This document shows, in pieces, positions 41,368 through 52,100 of a DNA stretch of 64,000 nucleotides. Position 1 is the first letter of the stretch, and the number at the start of each line of letters is the position of its first letter. The notes beneath the pieces are model-generated. The model saw nothing but the letters and a program-made list of their open reading frames with translations, ran no database searches and was not told the origin of the DNA. Made by a program: the position numbers and the translations under genes. Where the stretch lies: positions 29,625 through 93,624 of the forward strand of contig JAFTWX010000099.1 of NCBI GenBank assembly GCA_017465095.1. The letters are read 5' to 3'. The DNA comes from Lachnospiraceae bacterium (GTDB lineage Bacteria > Bacillota > Clostridia > Lachnospirales > Lachnospiraceae).

Positions 41368-42309
41368 ATGTGTACGGCAATCACCTACCAGACAAAAGAT
41401 CACTATTTTGGAAGAAATTTAGATTACGAGATTACATTCGGGGAAAGTGTGGTGCTGACACCGAGAAAGTTTCCGCTAACTTACAAATGTGTTAACGATA
41501 TATGTGATAGTCACTATGCCATACTTGGAATGGCGCTGGTTGCGGATGGCTATCCGCTTTATTTTGATGCCGTCAATGAAAAAGGACTGGGTATGGCGGG
41601 ACTTCATTTTGTGGGGAATGCACATTATGCGGAGAGGTCAGAAGAGAAATACAATATCGCACCTTATGAACTTATTCCCTGGATTCTGGGTCAGTGCGAG
41701 ACGGTGGAGCAGGCGAAGGATTTGCTCTTACAGACCCGCATTGTAGCTATACCGTTTAACAGCCGCTTACCACTTTCGCCTCTGCATTTTATGATTGCAG
41801 ACAAGAAAAGAGCAATCGTTGTGGAACCGGTGAAAGAAGGGCTGAAGATTTATGACAATCCGGTGGGAGTATTAACCAACAATCCGCCGTTTCCGTTTCA
41901 CTTGGCTAATTTAAACAACTATATAAATCTGACGGCAAAACCGCCGGTGAACCGTTTTTCGCCGGAGATTCCTTTGGAAAGCTACAGTCGCGGTATGGGA
42001 GCGCTCGGGCTTCCGGGAGATATGTCGTCGGTATCGCGGTTTGTGCGTGCAGCATTTGTGCGTGCCAACTCTGTGTCAGGATGCGGAGAGAAGGAAAGCG
42101 TTCATCAATTTTTTCATATATTGGGGAGTGTGGAGCAGGTGAGGGGAACCGTGCGGCTGGAAAGCGGTGCATACGAAATCACGACTTATGCAAGCTGTTG
42201 CAATCTGGATCGGGGCATTTACTATTACCGGACCTATGAGAACAGCCGGATAAGGGCGGTATCCATGGAGGGTAACGATTTAGAGGGGCGAAGCTTAGTT
42301 GAGCTTTAG
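41368..42309 (+). CDS. bsh: Bile salt hydrolase (choloylglycine hydrolase)
   Basis: A 313-residue Ntn-hydrolase. The nucleophile is Cys2, exposed after loss of Met1 (start MCTAITY), with Arg16 and Asp19 in GRNLDYE. Other conserved segments are NEKGLGMAGLHF, the GVLTNNPPF loop (binding-site Asn), LPGDMSSVSRFVRAAF (catalytic Arg) and YTSC-like YASCCNLDRGIYYYRTYEN. The pattern follows the C. perfringens bile salt hydrolase closely and is distinct from penicillin V acylases. It deconjugates glycine or taurine bile acids in the cytoplasm. The gene is alone; no bile transporter is adjacent. AGGAGG precedes the start. Its stop overlaps the convergent toxin gene by four bases. Confidence 0.92.
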   Translation: MCTAITYQTKDHYFGRNLDYEITFGESVVLTPRKFPLTYKCVNDICDSHYAILGMALVADGYPLYFDAVNEKGLGMAGLHFVGNAHYAERSEEKYNIAPYELIPWILGQCETVEQAKDLLLQTRIVAIPFNSRLPLSPLHFMIADKKRAIVVEPVKEGLKIYDNPVGVLTNNPPFPFHLANLNNYINLTAKPPVNRFSPEIPLESYSRGMGALGLPGDMSSVSRFVRAAFVRANSVSGCGEKESVHQFFHILGSVEQVRGTVRLESGAYEITTYASCCNLDRGIYYYRTYENSRIRAVSMEGNDLEGRSLVEL

Positions 42310-42626
42310 AAGAGTTTTTCCCAGTTTCGTTTGTTATATCCGACGCGGAGCACATTGACTGAGAGATTCAGTTCATCGATTTCATAAAATATGTAGTAGT
42401 TTTTGTATGGCATACATCGGATTTTTAATTGTTGGAAATATCTGTTTTGGATAATAGGAAATCGATAGGGTGAGAAAGATAAACTTGAAATAGATTTTTT
42501 TAGACCTTTGATGAATTGTTTTGAGGTGTCGGGAGATAGTAGAATATAAGAAATGTAATTATTGATTTCAATCAAATCGGTTTGTGCTTTGGGGGTAAGA
42601 GTGATTTTATATTCATTCATTGACAT
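42306..42626 (-). CDS. RelE/ParE-family toxin
   Basis: A 106-residue protein with the compact RelE/ParE fold pattern: EYKITLTPKAQTDLIEINNYI at the N terminus, SPYRFPIIQNRYFQQLKIRCMPYKNYYIFYEID in the middle and VNVLRVGYNKRNWEKLF at the end, where the final Arg/Trp region is usual. ParE-type members poison gyrase, RelE-type members cut mRNA; the ending does not decide. The start at 42626 (MSMNEYK) follows AAGAGG and overlaps the antitoxin gene by 14 bases. The longer frame to 42659 lies entirely inside the antitoxin gene. Confidence 0.85.
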   Translation of the reverse strand: MSMNEYKITLTPKAQTDLIEINNYISYILLSPDTSKQFIKGLKKSISSLSFSPYRFPIIQNRYFQQLKIRCMPYKNYYIFYEIDELNLSVNVLRVGYNKRNWEKLF

Positions 42627-42768
42627 GAAACCTCTTTTCCAAATCGTCAAACACCTCATCTAAATCCTTTAAATTACCCTTGCGGGCATCCAGCCAGCCT
42701 TCCATAATAAACTCATGGAATTCTTTTTCTGAAAGATCCTCTACAGAATAATTAATTTTAGCTTCCAT
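42613..42768 (-). CDS. Small antitoxin of the ParE/RelE pair
   Basis: A 51-residue acidic protein (MEAKINYSVEDLSEKEFHEF, later EGWLDARKGNLKDLDEVFDDLEKRF) preceding and overlapping the toxin gene, read on the minus strand after GGAGG. Position, size, acidity and overlap identify it as the antitoxin. The sequence is mostly helical and shows no obvious DNA-binding motif, so autoregulation may need another factor. A 12-bp palindrome, TTCCATATGGAA (42763-42774), covers the start codon and might be an operator. Confidence 0.8.
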   Translation of the reverse strand: MEAKINYSVEDLSEKEFHEFIMEGWLDARKGNLKDLDEVFDDLEKRFHVNE

Positions 42769-42798
42769 ATGGAAAACCTCCTTTCGGTTTGTAAAAAT

Positions 42799-42827
42799 AT
42801 CATAACGCTGCTTAAGTACAATTTCAA
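42799..42827 (-). promoter_or_regulatory. Promoter of the toxin-antitoxin operon
   Basis: On the minus strand TTGAAA (42822-42827) and TATGAT (42799-42804) are 17 nt apart. Confidence 0.75.
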
Positions 42828-42835
42828 TGGTAAAA

Positions 42836-42883
42836 ATGACGAAAACGCAGGAAGTGCTTGTCGCCTTTCTGCGTTTTTGTCAT
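42836..42883 (-). terminator. Terminator of the binding-protein/sensor operon
   Basis: ATGACGAAAACGCAG (42836-42850) pairs with CTGCGTTTTTGTCAT (42869-42883) apart from one G-U pair. It overlaps the stop codon of the sensor gene, and T residues follow on the minus strand. Confidence 0.75.
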
Positions 42884-44541
42884 GAATCGGAAGTTCCGAC
42901 TTTATCTTGATGTTGTTTTAAGGATGCAAAGCGTAATAATTGCTTTCTGGAAGAAATTCCCAGTTTGCTGTAGATATTTTTGTTGTGATACTTCAGCGTA
43001 TTTTCTGTGATGCCTAAAATGTTTACAATCTCTTTGGCGGATTTGCCGGACAAATATAAGTCATATATTTTATATTCGGCCGGAGTCAGTCTACTCAGAT
43101 TGCGAAGAAAGAATTCGTAATCTTCCAGGACGATTTCTTTCTTGTATTCGTCGGAGAGAAGCTGTATCTCGCTTTGCGCCAGCGCACATTCTTCCAAAGC
43201 TTTTTCATAGGCTGCTTTCGTCCGTTTGGCTTCTTCTTCGGCTATTTTTTGCGATTTTTCCAAATTCCGCAGTTTCTGTTCGTAGAGAATATCTTTTTCG
43301 TCCAAAAAAGCGATTAAATCATCTATTTCACGTATTTTTAAATTGCTGTCGGACACGTCCTTTGATTTAATCTGTTCAAGACTTTTAATGATAGGCGCAA
43401 TATACTTTTTGCTTATGAAAATACTGTATATAAGTGAAAAAATCACGACAAAAAATATAACGCCGACGGTTTTCATTCGGTCTTTTTCAAGCAGATTTTT
43501 GTATTGTGCTTCTGTGAGCATAACCGCCACGGTGAAAGTACTGTTTCCGAGTTGGATATTTTGTGTTCTGCCGATACATTTCTCGGTGCCGAAATCAAAT
43601 TGAGTGATGTTCTTTTTTTCCAAAGCTTCAATGCTGGAATCGGCAATATTGTACCGGCTTGAGTTAAACTGACCGGAATAGGAGCCATGGTCTTCGTCAA
43701 GCAGGGAGCCGATCAGTTGTCCGAGTTTGTCGTCACTTACTTTTTCGGATAACTGGAAATATAAATCGCTTACCTCGAAACCGCAGATACCGATGATATT
43801 GTCTTTTAAATCGCGGATAGGAACATAGACATATCGTGCCCTTTCCCAAGTGTCCGGGATTTCCGTAGTAGGACTGAGGATATAATGAGGGTTGTCTGCA
43901 AACAGAGAATTACTGTTGTCAAAAAAGTCCGTTTGCATCTCATTTTGCCAACCGCTGTGGAATGTAAGATTATGCTCCTTTCCGGTGGTGTAAGAACCGC
44001 GGTAAAGAGAAATTTCATTATTTACGGTATTTTCCGAATAAATATTGATATATTTCAGATAGATGCCACTGTAATACGGTGTCCGGGAGCGGTTGTTCAC
44101 CGTCGTATCCAAAATATAAAAGGCACCGCTGGATGGGGCAAGCTGCATATTTAAATACACAACATCATATAAGTGATTTTGTAAATCGGAAAGAGCATCC
44201 GGATTATTTTCCAAAGCTTCAAAGGTGATGTTGTTTTCTGTTAAATAATGCTGAATAGAGGTTTCCAGCTGATCGGAAAAGGAAATTGCATGGGCGGCAA
44301 TTTTGTTGTAGTCACTCTCGATATTATCTGTATAAGACAGCAGCTGTGTATCCAGTATTTCCATGATTTGCAGATCCGTAGGATTCATGATTCCAAATAA
44401 ATTAAACAGCAGAAGAATCAGAGATAAAACGATGGCAATGGCAGACAGGATAAAAAAGTAAAAGCGTCTGCGCATGGAAATGCTTTCTGTTTTGAGCTGC
44501 ATTGCAATTGCTTTTATGCTGACCCGGTTTAAAACATTCAT
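42880..44541 (-). CDS. Membrane-bound sensor with LuxR-type DNA-binding domain
   Basis: A 553-residue one-component regulator. A first transmembrane helix (about 27-50) is followed by an extracytoplasmic region of about 310 residues with a Cache-like pattern (FYILDTTVNNRSRTPYYSGIYLKYINIY...YVPIRDLKDNIIGICGFEVSDLYF). A second transmembrane helix (about 362-382), a coiled coil (about 425-480) and a C-terminal LuxR/GerE helix-turn-helix (about 488-545; LTPAEYKIYDLYLSGKSAKEI) complete it. There is no kinase or receiver domain. The solute-binding protein gene starts the same operon, 19 bases upstream, so the binding protein probably delivers the signal. Target genes are unknown. Confidence 0.85.
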   Translation of the reverse strand: MNVLNRVSIKAIAMQLKTESISMRRRFYFFILSAIAIVLSLILLLFNLFGIMNPTDLQIMEILDTQLLSYTDNIESDYNKIAAHAISFSDQLETSIQHYLTENNITFEALENNPDALSDLQNHLYDVVYLNMQLAPSSGAFYILDTTVNNRSRTPYYSGIYLKYINIYSENTVNNEISLYRGSYTTGKEHNLTFHSGWQNEMQTDFFDNSNSLFADNPHYILSPTTEIPDTWERARYVYVPIRDLKDNIIGICGFEVSDLYFQLSEKVSDDKLGQLIGSLLDEDHGSYSGQFNSSRYNIADSSIEALEKKNITQFDFGTEKCIGRTQNIQLGNSTFTVAVMLTEAQYKNLLEKDRMKTVGVIFFVVIFSLIYSIFISKKYIAPIIKSLEQIKSKDVSDSNLKIREIDDLIAFLDEKDILYEQKLRNLEKSQKIAEEEAKRTKAAYEKALEECALAQSEIQLLSDEYKKEIVLEDYEFFLRNLSRLTPAEYKIYDLYLSGKSAKEIVNILGITENTLKYHNKNIYSKLGISSRKQLLRFASLKQHQDKVGTSDS

Positions 44542-44560
44542 GTTTTCCTGTGTATCCTCC

Positions 44561-45922
44561 TTATTTTTCTGACAGGTTTCTCAGTTCGGCGAGGGAGGAC
44601 TCTGCAAGTTCATTTAAAAGAAGTTCAGGGTCTTCGCCGTCAGAGATGCGTTTCGTATACTGGACATGTGCTGTTCTCAGGACAGCTTTTACATTATTTT
44701 CAAAGTCATTTTGTGTATCGGAGGCTCCGTTGTAAAGCGGGAGCGGATAAAAAGTGTATGTTTGGTTCATTTTATCCACGGCTTCATAAACACTGTGATA
44801 ATTTTTATTTTCGACAAGGCTGATATCATCAAACAGGGAATCCATGGCGCTGTCGGTAACCGGAAGATAACCGGCCTGAGTCACAAACTCCAGATTGTTG
44901 TCGCGTTCTGTCAGCCACTTGGCGAATAGATAGGCGGCTTGATTTTTCGCTTCATTGTCACTTTTGACAGCAAAAAGTCCTCCGCCGCGATGAACGACAG
45001 CGGAAACATCCTCCGTAAATACAGGGTACGGCAATGCCAGGGTAGTAATGGATTCGGAAGTGTTATCCGGGTAAAATACCTCTTCCGGCTGATACAGTAC
45101 ATCTGCGGTGGAACCTGTGTTGGCAATAATGTCGATGGTTTTCCATTTTGCAGCAGCATATCCGTCGTCCAGACAAATTCCGCCGTGAATCGCCGCTTTT
45201 GCCAAAGGTGTCCAAATACGTTCGAATGCTTCGTCGTGAAGATTTAACTGACTGTTATTTATAAATTCACTGCCTTGGGACTTCATGCCGACATATGCAT
45301 AGTTATAGTAGTCGTTCAGCTGGAGAAAATGTTTACCGCCGGACCAGTCATAATAGTTGCGGGCAACTTCAAACAGGCCGTCAAAGGTGGAAAGATCAGC
45401 GGCGGAAACACCGGTTTTGTCACAAAAACGGTCAAACAGGGTTTGGTTGACGAAAAGAGCTTCGGTTGATTTGGCAATCGGAATCATCAGCAATTCGTCA
45501 TCAAAATATCCTTCCGATAAAAATTCGCTGTGGAATGCAGAGAGTTCTTCTTCGGTAAAATAGTCATTCCATGTGAGAAGATTTTCCTCACCGATCATTT
45601 CTACCACACGGGGATAGGCAGTGAATAAATCCGGTAACTCCTCTGCGCCGGGTTCCCCGCCGGCTGCTGCAGCTAATGCCTGATCAATGGCGGAGGAGCT
45701 TGTAACAGAAACCACATTGATGGTAACGCCGTTTTCCCGGCCGGCGGTCTGATTAAACTCATCGATTACCGTGTTTAACGGAGATGTGGTCTGGCTGCCG
45801 TAAACATGCCACATGGTAAGCGTGACAGGATTTTCCGGATTTGGACCTTTTTGCCGGGAACAACCGGAAAGATATGGAAGTATCATAGTAAGACAAATAA
45901 GTATTGCCAAAATTTTTTTCAT
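44561..45922 (-). CDS. ABC-type solute-binding lipoprotein (family 1) without permease
   Basis: A 453-residue lipoprotein (LTMILPYLSGC) of the family 1 extracellular solute-binding class. It starts with VTLTMWHVYGSQTTSPLNTVIDEFN, has a LPDLFTAYPRVVEMIGEENLLTWNDYF segment, and a C-terminal lobe with GGGLFAVKSDNEAKNQAAYLFAKWLTE. Such proteins usually serve sugar uptake. No permease or ATPase gene is nearby; instead a transmembrane LuxR sensor follows in the same transcript, so a sensing role is likely. The ligand is unknown. Its leader contains a small CCACCC/GGGTGG hairpin. Confidence 0.88.
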   Translation of the reverse strand: MKKILAILICLTMILPYLSGCSRQKGPNPENPVTLTMWHVYGSQTTSPLNTVIDEFNQTAGRENGVTINVVSVTSSSAIDQALAAAAGGEPGAEELPDLFTAYPRVVEMIGEENLLTWNDYFTEEELSAFHSEFLSEGYFDDELLMIPIAKSTEALFVNQTLFDRFCDKTGVSAADLSTFDGLFEVARNYYDWSGGKHFLQLNDYYNYAYVGMKSQGSEFINNSQLNLHDEAFERIWTPLAKAAIHGGICLDDGYAAAKWKTIDIIANTGSTADVLYQPEEVFYPDNTSESITTLALPYPVFTEDVSAVVHRGGGLFAVKSDNEAKNQAAYLFAKWLTERDNNLEFVTQAGYLPVTDSAMDSLFDDISLVENKNYHSVYEAVDKMNQTYTFYPLPLYNGASDTQNDFENNVKAVLRTAHVQYTKRISDGEDPELLLNELAESSLAELRNLSEK

Positions 45923-46066
45923 TATTATCTATCCTTTCAAAATTCGTATCCTACCCAAATTCCCGCCTTTTTTAAAAATTTCCCACCCGTTTTGATGCTT
46001 TTGGGTGGTGCGGTGTGCCATAAAAATTGATAGTATAACATCGGCAGACTGGGTTTTTGTGTTTGT

Positions 46067-46095
46067 ATTATGGCACAAGGTTTTCACCGAGTCAA
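46067..46095 (-). promoter_or_regulatory. Promoter of the binding-protein/sensor operon
   Basis: On the minus strand TTGACT (46090-46095) and CATAAT (46067-46072) are 17 nt apart; the leader would be about 140 nt. Confidence 0.65.
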
Positions 46096-46118
46096 CAAAA
46101 TAGAAGAGGAGTACAGGA

Positions 46119-49100
46119 GTGAAAAGTGTGAAAAAGAGAATTCTGAGTTTAATCGTATGTATGGCAATGGTGTTTGGTATGATGCCGACAAATGCATTGC
46201 AGGTGCGTGCTGAGACAAAAGAACCGGTTGCGGAATCCGGGGTAAGTGCAAACGCAATTATTGAAAACGAACCCGTCGAGGATGCGGTTATGGATTTAGA
46301 CCAAACCTCTCCGGAGACAGAGGAGGATTGCGTTAAGTCTTCTGCGCTTGCGGAGCCGGTGGCGGCGGAGACGGCAGCATCAGACCCGCTGGCTAATCCG
46401 GTATATGTGGGCGGAACAGCTTTGCGATATGCAGGTGATTCCGTAGCAGGTAACGGAGGAGGAACGGCAACTTTATACATATCTTCGAGTGATACTCCGG
46501 TTCTTGTGCTGGATAATTATGTGTATGAGGGAAGCGGCTATAAATATGCTGACGGATGCTATGCGGGTATTTATTATGCCGACAGTAAACCGATGCGTAT
46601 TATTTTAGGCACAAGTACAAGCGGAAAAGCATCTGAAAATGCCATTACCATAACTGCTGCAAATGCAACAGAAAGTTATGGAATATTTGTTGACACCGGT
46701 TATACAAACAATTTATTTATTGGCGGAAGCAAAAATGATGCGGCTGACACATTAACGGTTACCGGAGGACCGGCAACTACGCAAAGCAGCGGTATAAAAG
46801 TAACGAATGGAATAAAGACTGTTTCCAATTATGAAGATATATATACATCAGTAGATGCAGCATCTACGAGATTCTATGTGGATGGTAACTTCACGGTAAA
46901 TGCTATCGGTGGAACAGTAAGTGGTGAAGGTGCTTATAGTGTTGGCATGGATTTAGTTCAGGGTGCTAATTGGAATGAGTCACTTTTTGACAAAGGAACC
47001 TTCAATGCCACCGGTGGAGAGGCAAGCAATGGTAAATCCTACGGAATAAGAAATAGTGTGGTCAATGATGCTACTAATTTATATTTTGACTTTACCGGAG
47101 CAACCGTAACTGCTACCGGCGGCACCGGCAAGAGCGAGTCCTATGGTATTTCCTGTACCACACTTACTGTTTCCGGCGGTACCGTAAACGCTACCGGCGG
47201 AAATACAGAAGGCTATAAGTTCCCTTATAGTTATGGTATTCACTGTACGGATGCAACACTTTCCGGAGGAACCGTAAATGCGACCGGCGGTAAGGCGTCT
47301 TATGAAGGGGCTGAGGGTGGCCAGTTTAGGTCTAATGCTTATGGTATTTTTGCTGATACCTCATTGACAGTTTCCGGTGCCATGGTAACTGCCACCGGAG
47401 GAACAAGCGGGGAAATCGTTTCGGGATCCGACAGTCAGTATAGCTATGGATGTTACTGCAATAATATTACTGTGTCATCCGGTTCCTTAACGGCTACAGG
47501 AGCAGATATGTTGTGGGAATGCAGTTCGCACAGAGTGAAAGAAAGCTATGGTATCCGCGGTGGTATTACCGCAACCGGCGGAACTGTTACTGCAACCGGA
47601 GGAAATACGATAAACGGTTATTGTTATGGTATTTATGCATCCGGTGATTGCAGCTTTTCCGGAGCGGCAAAGGTCACTGCAAAAACAAATGACGTAGCTA
47701 CCGATGATTATATTTATGGTTTGTATGTTGCAAATAGTAAAACGATAACGGTAGCGGATACTGCTGAAGTAACTGTCGCTGTAGCAACAGAGCCCGTAGA
47801 TTACGAGTCTTTCGGTATTTATTTTAACGGCACTTATACAGCAGAGAAAGTGGGTTATACGCAGACCGGAGGAACGGTAAATGTATCTGCTGTAACAGAT
47901 CAAAGAACTTCATACGGTGCAAAATTTTATAATGCAAAGATTTCCGGAGGAACATTGAATGTCTCAAATAAGCGTGAAGCATTGTATGCAACAGATATGA
48001 CGCTTACCGGAGGTGAGGTGAAAGGTACCTCTACCGGTGTATTGGCAGATAAAATATATTATGAGCCTAACGGAGTTGTTATTTCAACGCTTACGATGGA
48101 AGGCGGAAGTCTTATCGGAGTGGGCGGAGCAACCGTGAATACTATCAGTTACGGGGTTAAAGTGAATACTGCGGTCATTTCCGGAGGTACTGTCACCGGC
48201 AACGGAGGACATGTGTCCAGCGAGACGATAAATGTTACGTCCTATGGAACTTATATAAAAACGTTAACTCTCTCCGGCGGAACGGTTACCGGAACGGGCG
48301 GCACTGCATCAAGTTCAAGTTATGGTGTCTGCATCAACAGTACAGCTACGATAAGCAATGATGCAAAGCTTGAAGGAACCGGCGGAATATCGGAGAGGGA
48401 TAGTAGTTATGGTATCTCCGGAGATACGATTTCTGTTTCAGACAGTGCTACGGTCACGGGAACCGGCGGTCAGGCAGCAGAAGAGAGCAGAGGAATTTAC
48501 GTCGGAGAGGCTCTGAACATGAGTGAAGGGTCAAGCGCCAAGGTAACCGGTATCGGTGGAAAAGGCGACAGCAGTATAGGACTATACATATCAAGCGACA
48601 GTTCTTCTCTTTCAGGCGGAACTCTGACAGTAGAAGGCGATTCATCCTATACAACAGAAAGTTTGGGTCTGTATACATGGTGTTATGATTTTGTGCTGGA
48701 TGGCACGATTATGACAGCAACGGGTTACACGAGTGCTGTCGGCGGCAGTGATAAATTTGTAAAATCCGAAGCAATTGTGGCAGACGCTGACAGAGACGGT
48801 TTAAATGCAAAGACGCTTCCGTACGGAAATCACCTGGTTTCATCCCTTTCGCAGTATAAGTATTTGAAAGCAGGTACGTATGAAGGACTGGGCGTAGAAC
48901 CGGTGAAGAGAGATATTTCTGATGCAGTGATTACGCTCGGAGATAAACTGACCTATAACGGCTCGGAACAGACGATGGTTGTTAAGTCTGTGGTGCTTGG
49001 CGGTGAGGACCTGCTGGAAAAAGGCTATGTAACAGTTTTGGATAACACGGTGAAAAATGCAGGAACGTACACCTTAACCGTAACTGCCAATAAAGAGAGT

Positions 49101-52100
49101 AACTATGAGGGAAAAATTGAAAAAGAATTTACTGTGGCCCGTTTGCTGATTACTCCTACAGTAGAGGTGAGCGGAGCACCGTATACCTATCTTTCCACTG
49201 TGGAATCTTCCGCTGTTACGGTAAAACATGGTGAGACCGTACTGGTGGAAGGGGTAGATTATAGCATAGATGAAACTTCTACCTATAATGTCGGTGAGAA
49301 TAAAGGATATGTTTTTGTCCGTTGTAAAGAGAGCAGTAATTATAATTTCTCTTCGGTTACAAGCTATTTCACGGTAATAAAAGCAGAAAATCCGGTTGAA
49401 GTGACAACACCGTTAAGCGTAATACGCGGGGGCAATAATGTTAGGCTTGCGTATACCGATAACAAGACAGGATTTAGTCCGAGTTACTCTTTTGTAGGCG
49501 ATGATTTGGGATGTACAATATCGGCCGGAGGTACCTTGACATCCGGAGATACCGCAGGTACAGTGACGGTCTGTGCGACTTTTGAGGGAAATGAGGGTTA
49601 TAACGAAGCGACAAGAACGATTACGGTAACGATAACGGAAAAGAAGACCGCAGAGCTTGCCATTACACAGAATGATGCAACTTACAATTATGATGACACG
49701 ACCTATATTCCGAATGTGTCTTTTGCATTACCGGGGCCACAGATTTATAAGACGGTAGAATATGAAGGAACCATATGGAACGATGAGGCTTATGTAAGAA
49801 GTGAGACAAAACCAACGCAGGTCGGCGAGTATACGGTGTATGTAACCTACGAAACGAAGGATACCATTTATACAGGAAGTGATGAGTTTGTCATTAAGCC
49901 AAAAAACATTTCCCACGTAGACGTTACGCTCGGAGAGAATCTGACTTATAACGGAACGGCGCAGACTAAGACGGTTACGAGAGTATATAATTCGGAGTAT
50001 GAATTTTCGGAAGAAGAGTATGATATAACGGACAACGTGCAGACCAATGCCGGAAACTATGATTTGAAGATTGCGTTAAAGGGCAATTTTACCGGAGAGA
50101 AGAAGGTTTCCTTTGACATTGCAAAGGCAACGCCACAGCTTTCCGATTTTGAGATACCGGAGCTTTCACCGGTAGACTACACCGGAGAGGAAATTAATGT
50201 ACCTCTTCCGACCTCTGACAAATCCGGTATGGGAAAAATATATGTACAGCAATATGTAAAAAATGCCGGTGAATATGAGCTTACCTTCGGTGTATACAGT
50301 GGAGATAACTACGAGGCGGCCGAAGGATTTCCGTACGGTACCTTAGTTGTAAATAAAGTTTATCGTCCGATTACCGTAAGAGATGCCATTGTCGGTATCA
50401 ACGGTAAGAAAATCAACCTGGAGGACAGGGTAGAAGGAGAAGAGGGCGTTACCACAAACTATCGTATTAAAGAGGAAACGGAGACTCTTGGTTGTGAGAT
50501 TGTTAGCGGAATTCTTACCTCCGGAGATGTGGCAGGAGAAGTAACGGTGCAGGTAACGGTTGCAGGGAATAGTAACTATCTGGAAACAACCAAGGAGTTT
50601 ACGGTTACGGTTGTAGAAGTAGGCGGCGTTGCAATCAGCGGTTATGTAAAATCTTCCGGCGAAACCCGGGAGAAAACAACTATTGAGCTCCTTCAGGGAG
50701 AAGTGGTAAAATACAGAACAGCGGAAGTGAGTAACAATCCTTTTTACAGCATTGACGGTATTGCTGCGGGTACCTATACATTAAGAGTCAGCAAAAAAGA
50801 CCATGTAACTTATGAGAGAGAAATTACGATAGCATCGGATGATTTGACACTTGAAGATGTGCAGCTGGTGTATATGATCGGTGCTGTTACTGCAACCTGT
50901 GACAATTTCCCTGCATCGCTCACAGCGGGAGAAACTCTGCCGGTTCCGGATTCCGGATTCGTCTGTGCTACGGAACCAAGTGAAACCGTTCTGGATGCAA
51001 GTGGCACTTGGCAGAAGAAAAACGGAGAGGACTGGGGAGAAGTATCCGGAGAAATTGAGGCCGGAGCTACCTACCGCTATAAGACAACTCTGAAGATGGA
51101 CGAGGAGAATACGACCTGCACGCTTGCAGATGCGGTTACCTTAAAAGTGAATGACATTTCATGGACCGTTGATTATGATACGATGCAAAACAGTAAAGAG
51201 ACAGATGCATATGTTACGGTTTACTCGCCGGAAACGGTCGGAACCTGCATGGTATCCTTTGCAGCAGGCGGCGGCAGCGGTGCGATGTCGGCTGTAAAAG
51301 GTATTTTCGGTGAATATACATTACCGGCCTGTGGTTTTACCGCTCCTGCAAGAAACAAATTCAAGGCTTGGCGCGTAGACGGTGTGGAAAAGTCGGCCGG
51401 CGAAACCATCCATGTAACAGCACATACGGTAATAACCGCAGTTTGGGAGGAAATCCCGCACACGCATATTTATAATGCAGGTGTGATAACGAAGGCTTCG
51501 ACGGAGACAGCAACCGGCATTAAGACATATACTTGTACTGTGTGCGGAGTGACGAAAACAGAAGTACTTCCTGTACTTGAAAAGAAAGCAGCTCCGCAGG
51601 GCGCAACGATTACCGACGCTGCAGGAACTGCATATAAGGTGACGATGTCGGATGCCAAGAACGGAACCGTAACATTTACAAAACCAAAGAGTAATGTGAG
51701 TGGAAGTGTTACTGTCCCGGATACGGTTACTATGGATGGCATTACCTATAAAATAACAGCCATTGAGGCAAATGCGTTCAAGAATAATAAAAAGATAACG
51801 AAGGTAAACATCGGAAAGAATGTTACTTCTATCGGAAAAAATGCATTTTCGGGATGTAAAAAACTGAAAACCGTAACATTGGGAGCTGAGGTAGCAACCA
51901 TAGACGACAAAGCTTTTTATAAGTGCGAGTCACTTACCAAGATTACGATTCCGGCGAAGGCATCCAAAATCGGAAAGTCCGCTTTCTACGGCTGTAAGAA
52001 GCTGAAAAATATCACAATTAAAACAACGATGCTCACGAGCAAAAATGTAGGAAGCAAAGCATTCAAGGGAATACCGAAGAATGCAAAAGTGAAGGTTCCG

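Noticed and set aside
46900..48700. Repeated ACCGGCGGA-type units as a possible CRISPR or DNA repeat array
   Set aside because: The units lie in frame in one long protein, vary in spacing and encode SGGT/ATGG motifs; they are protein repeats.
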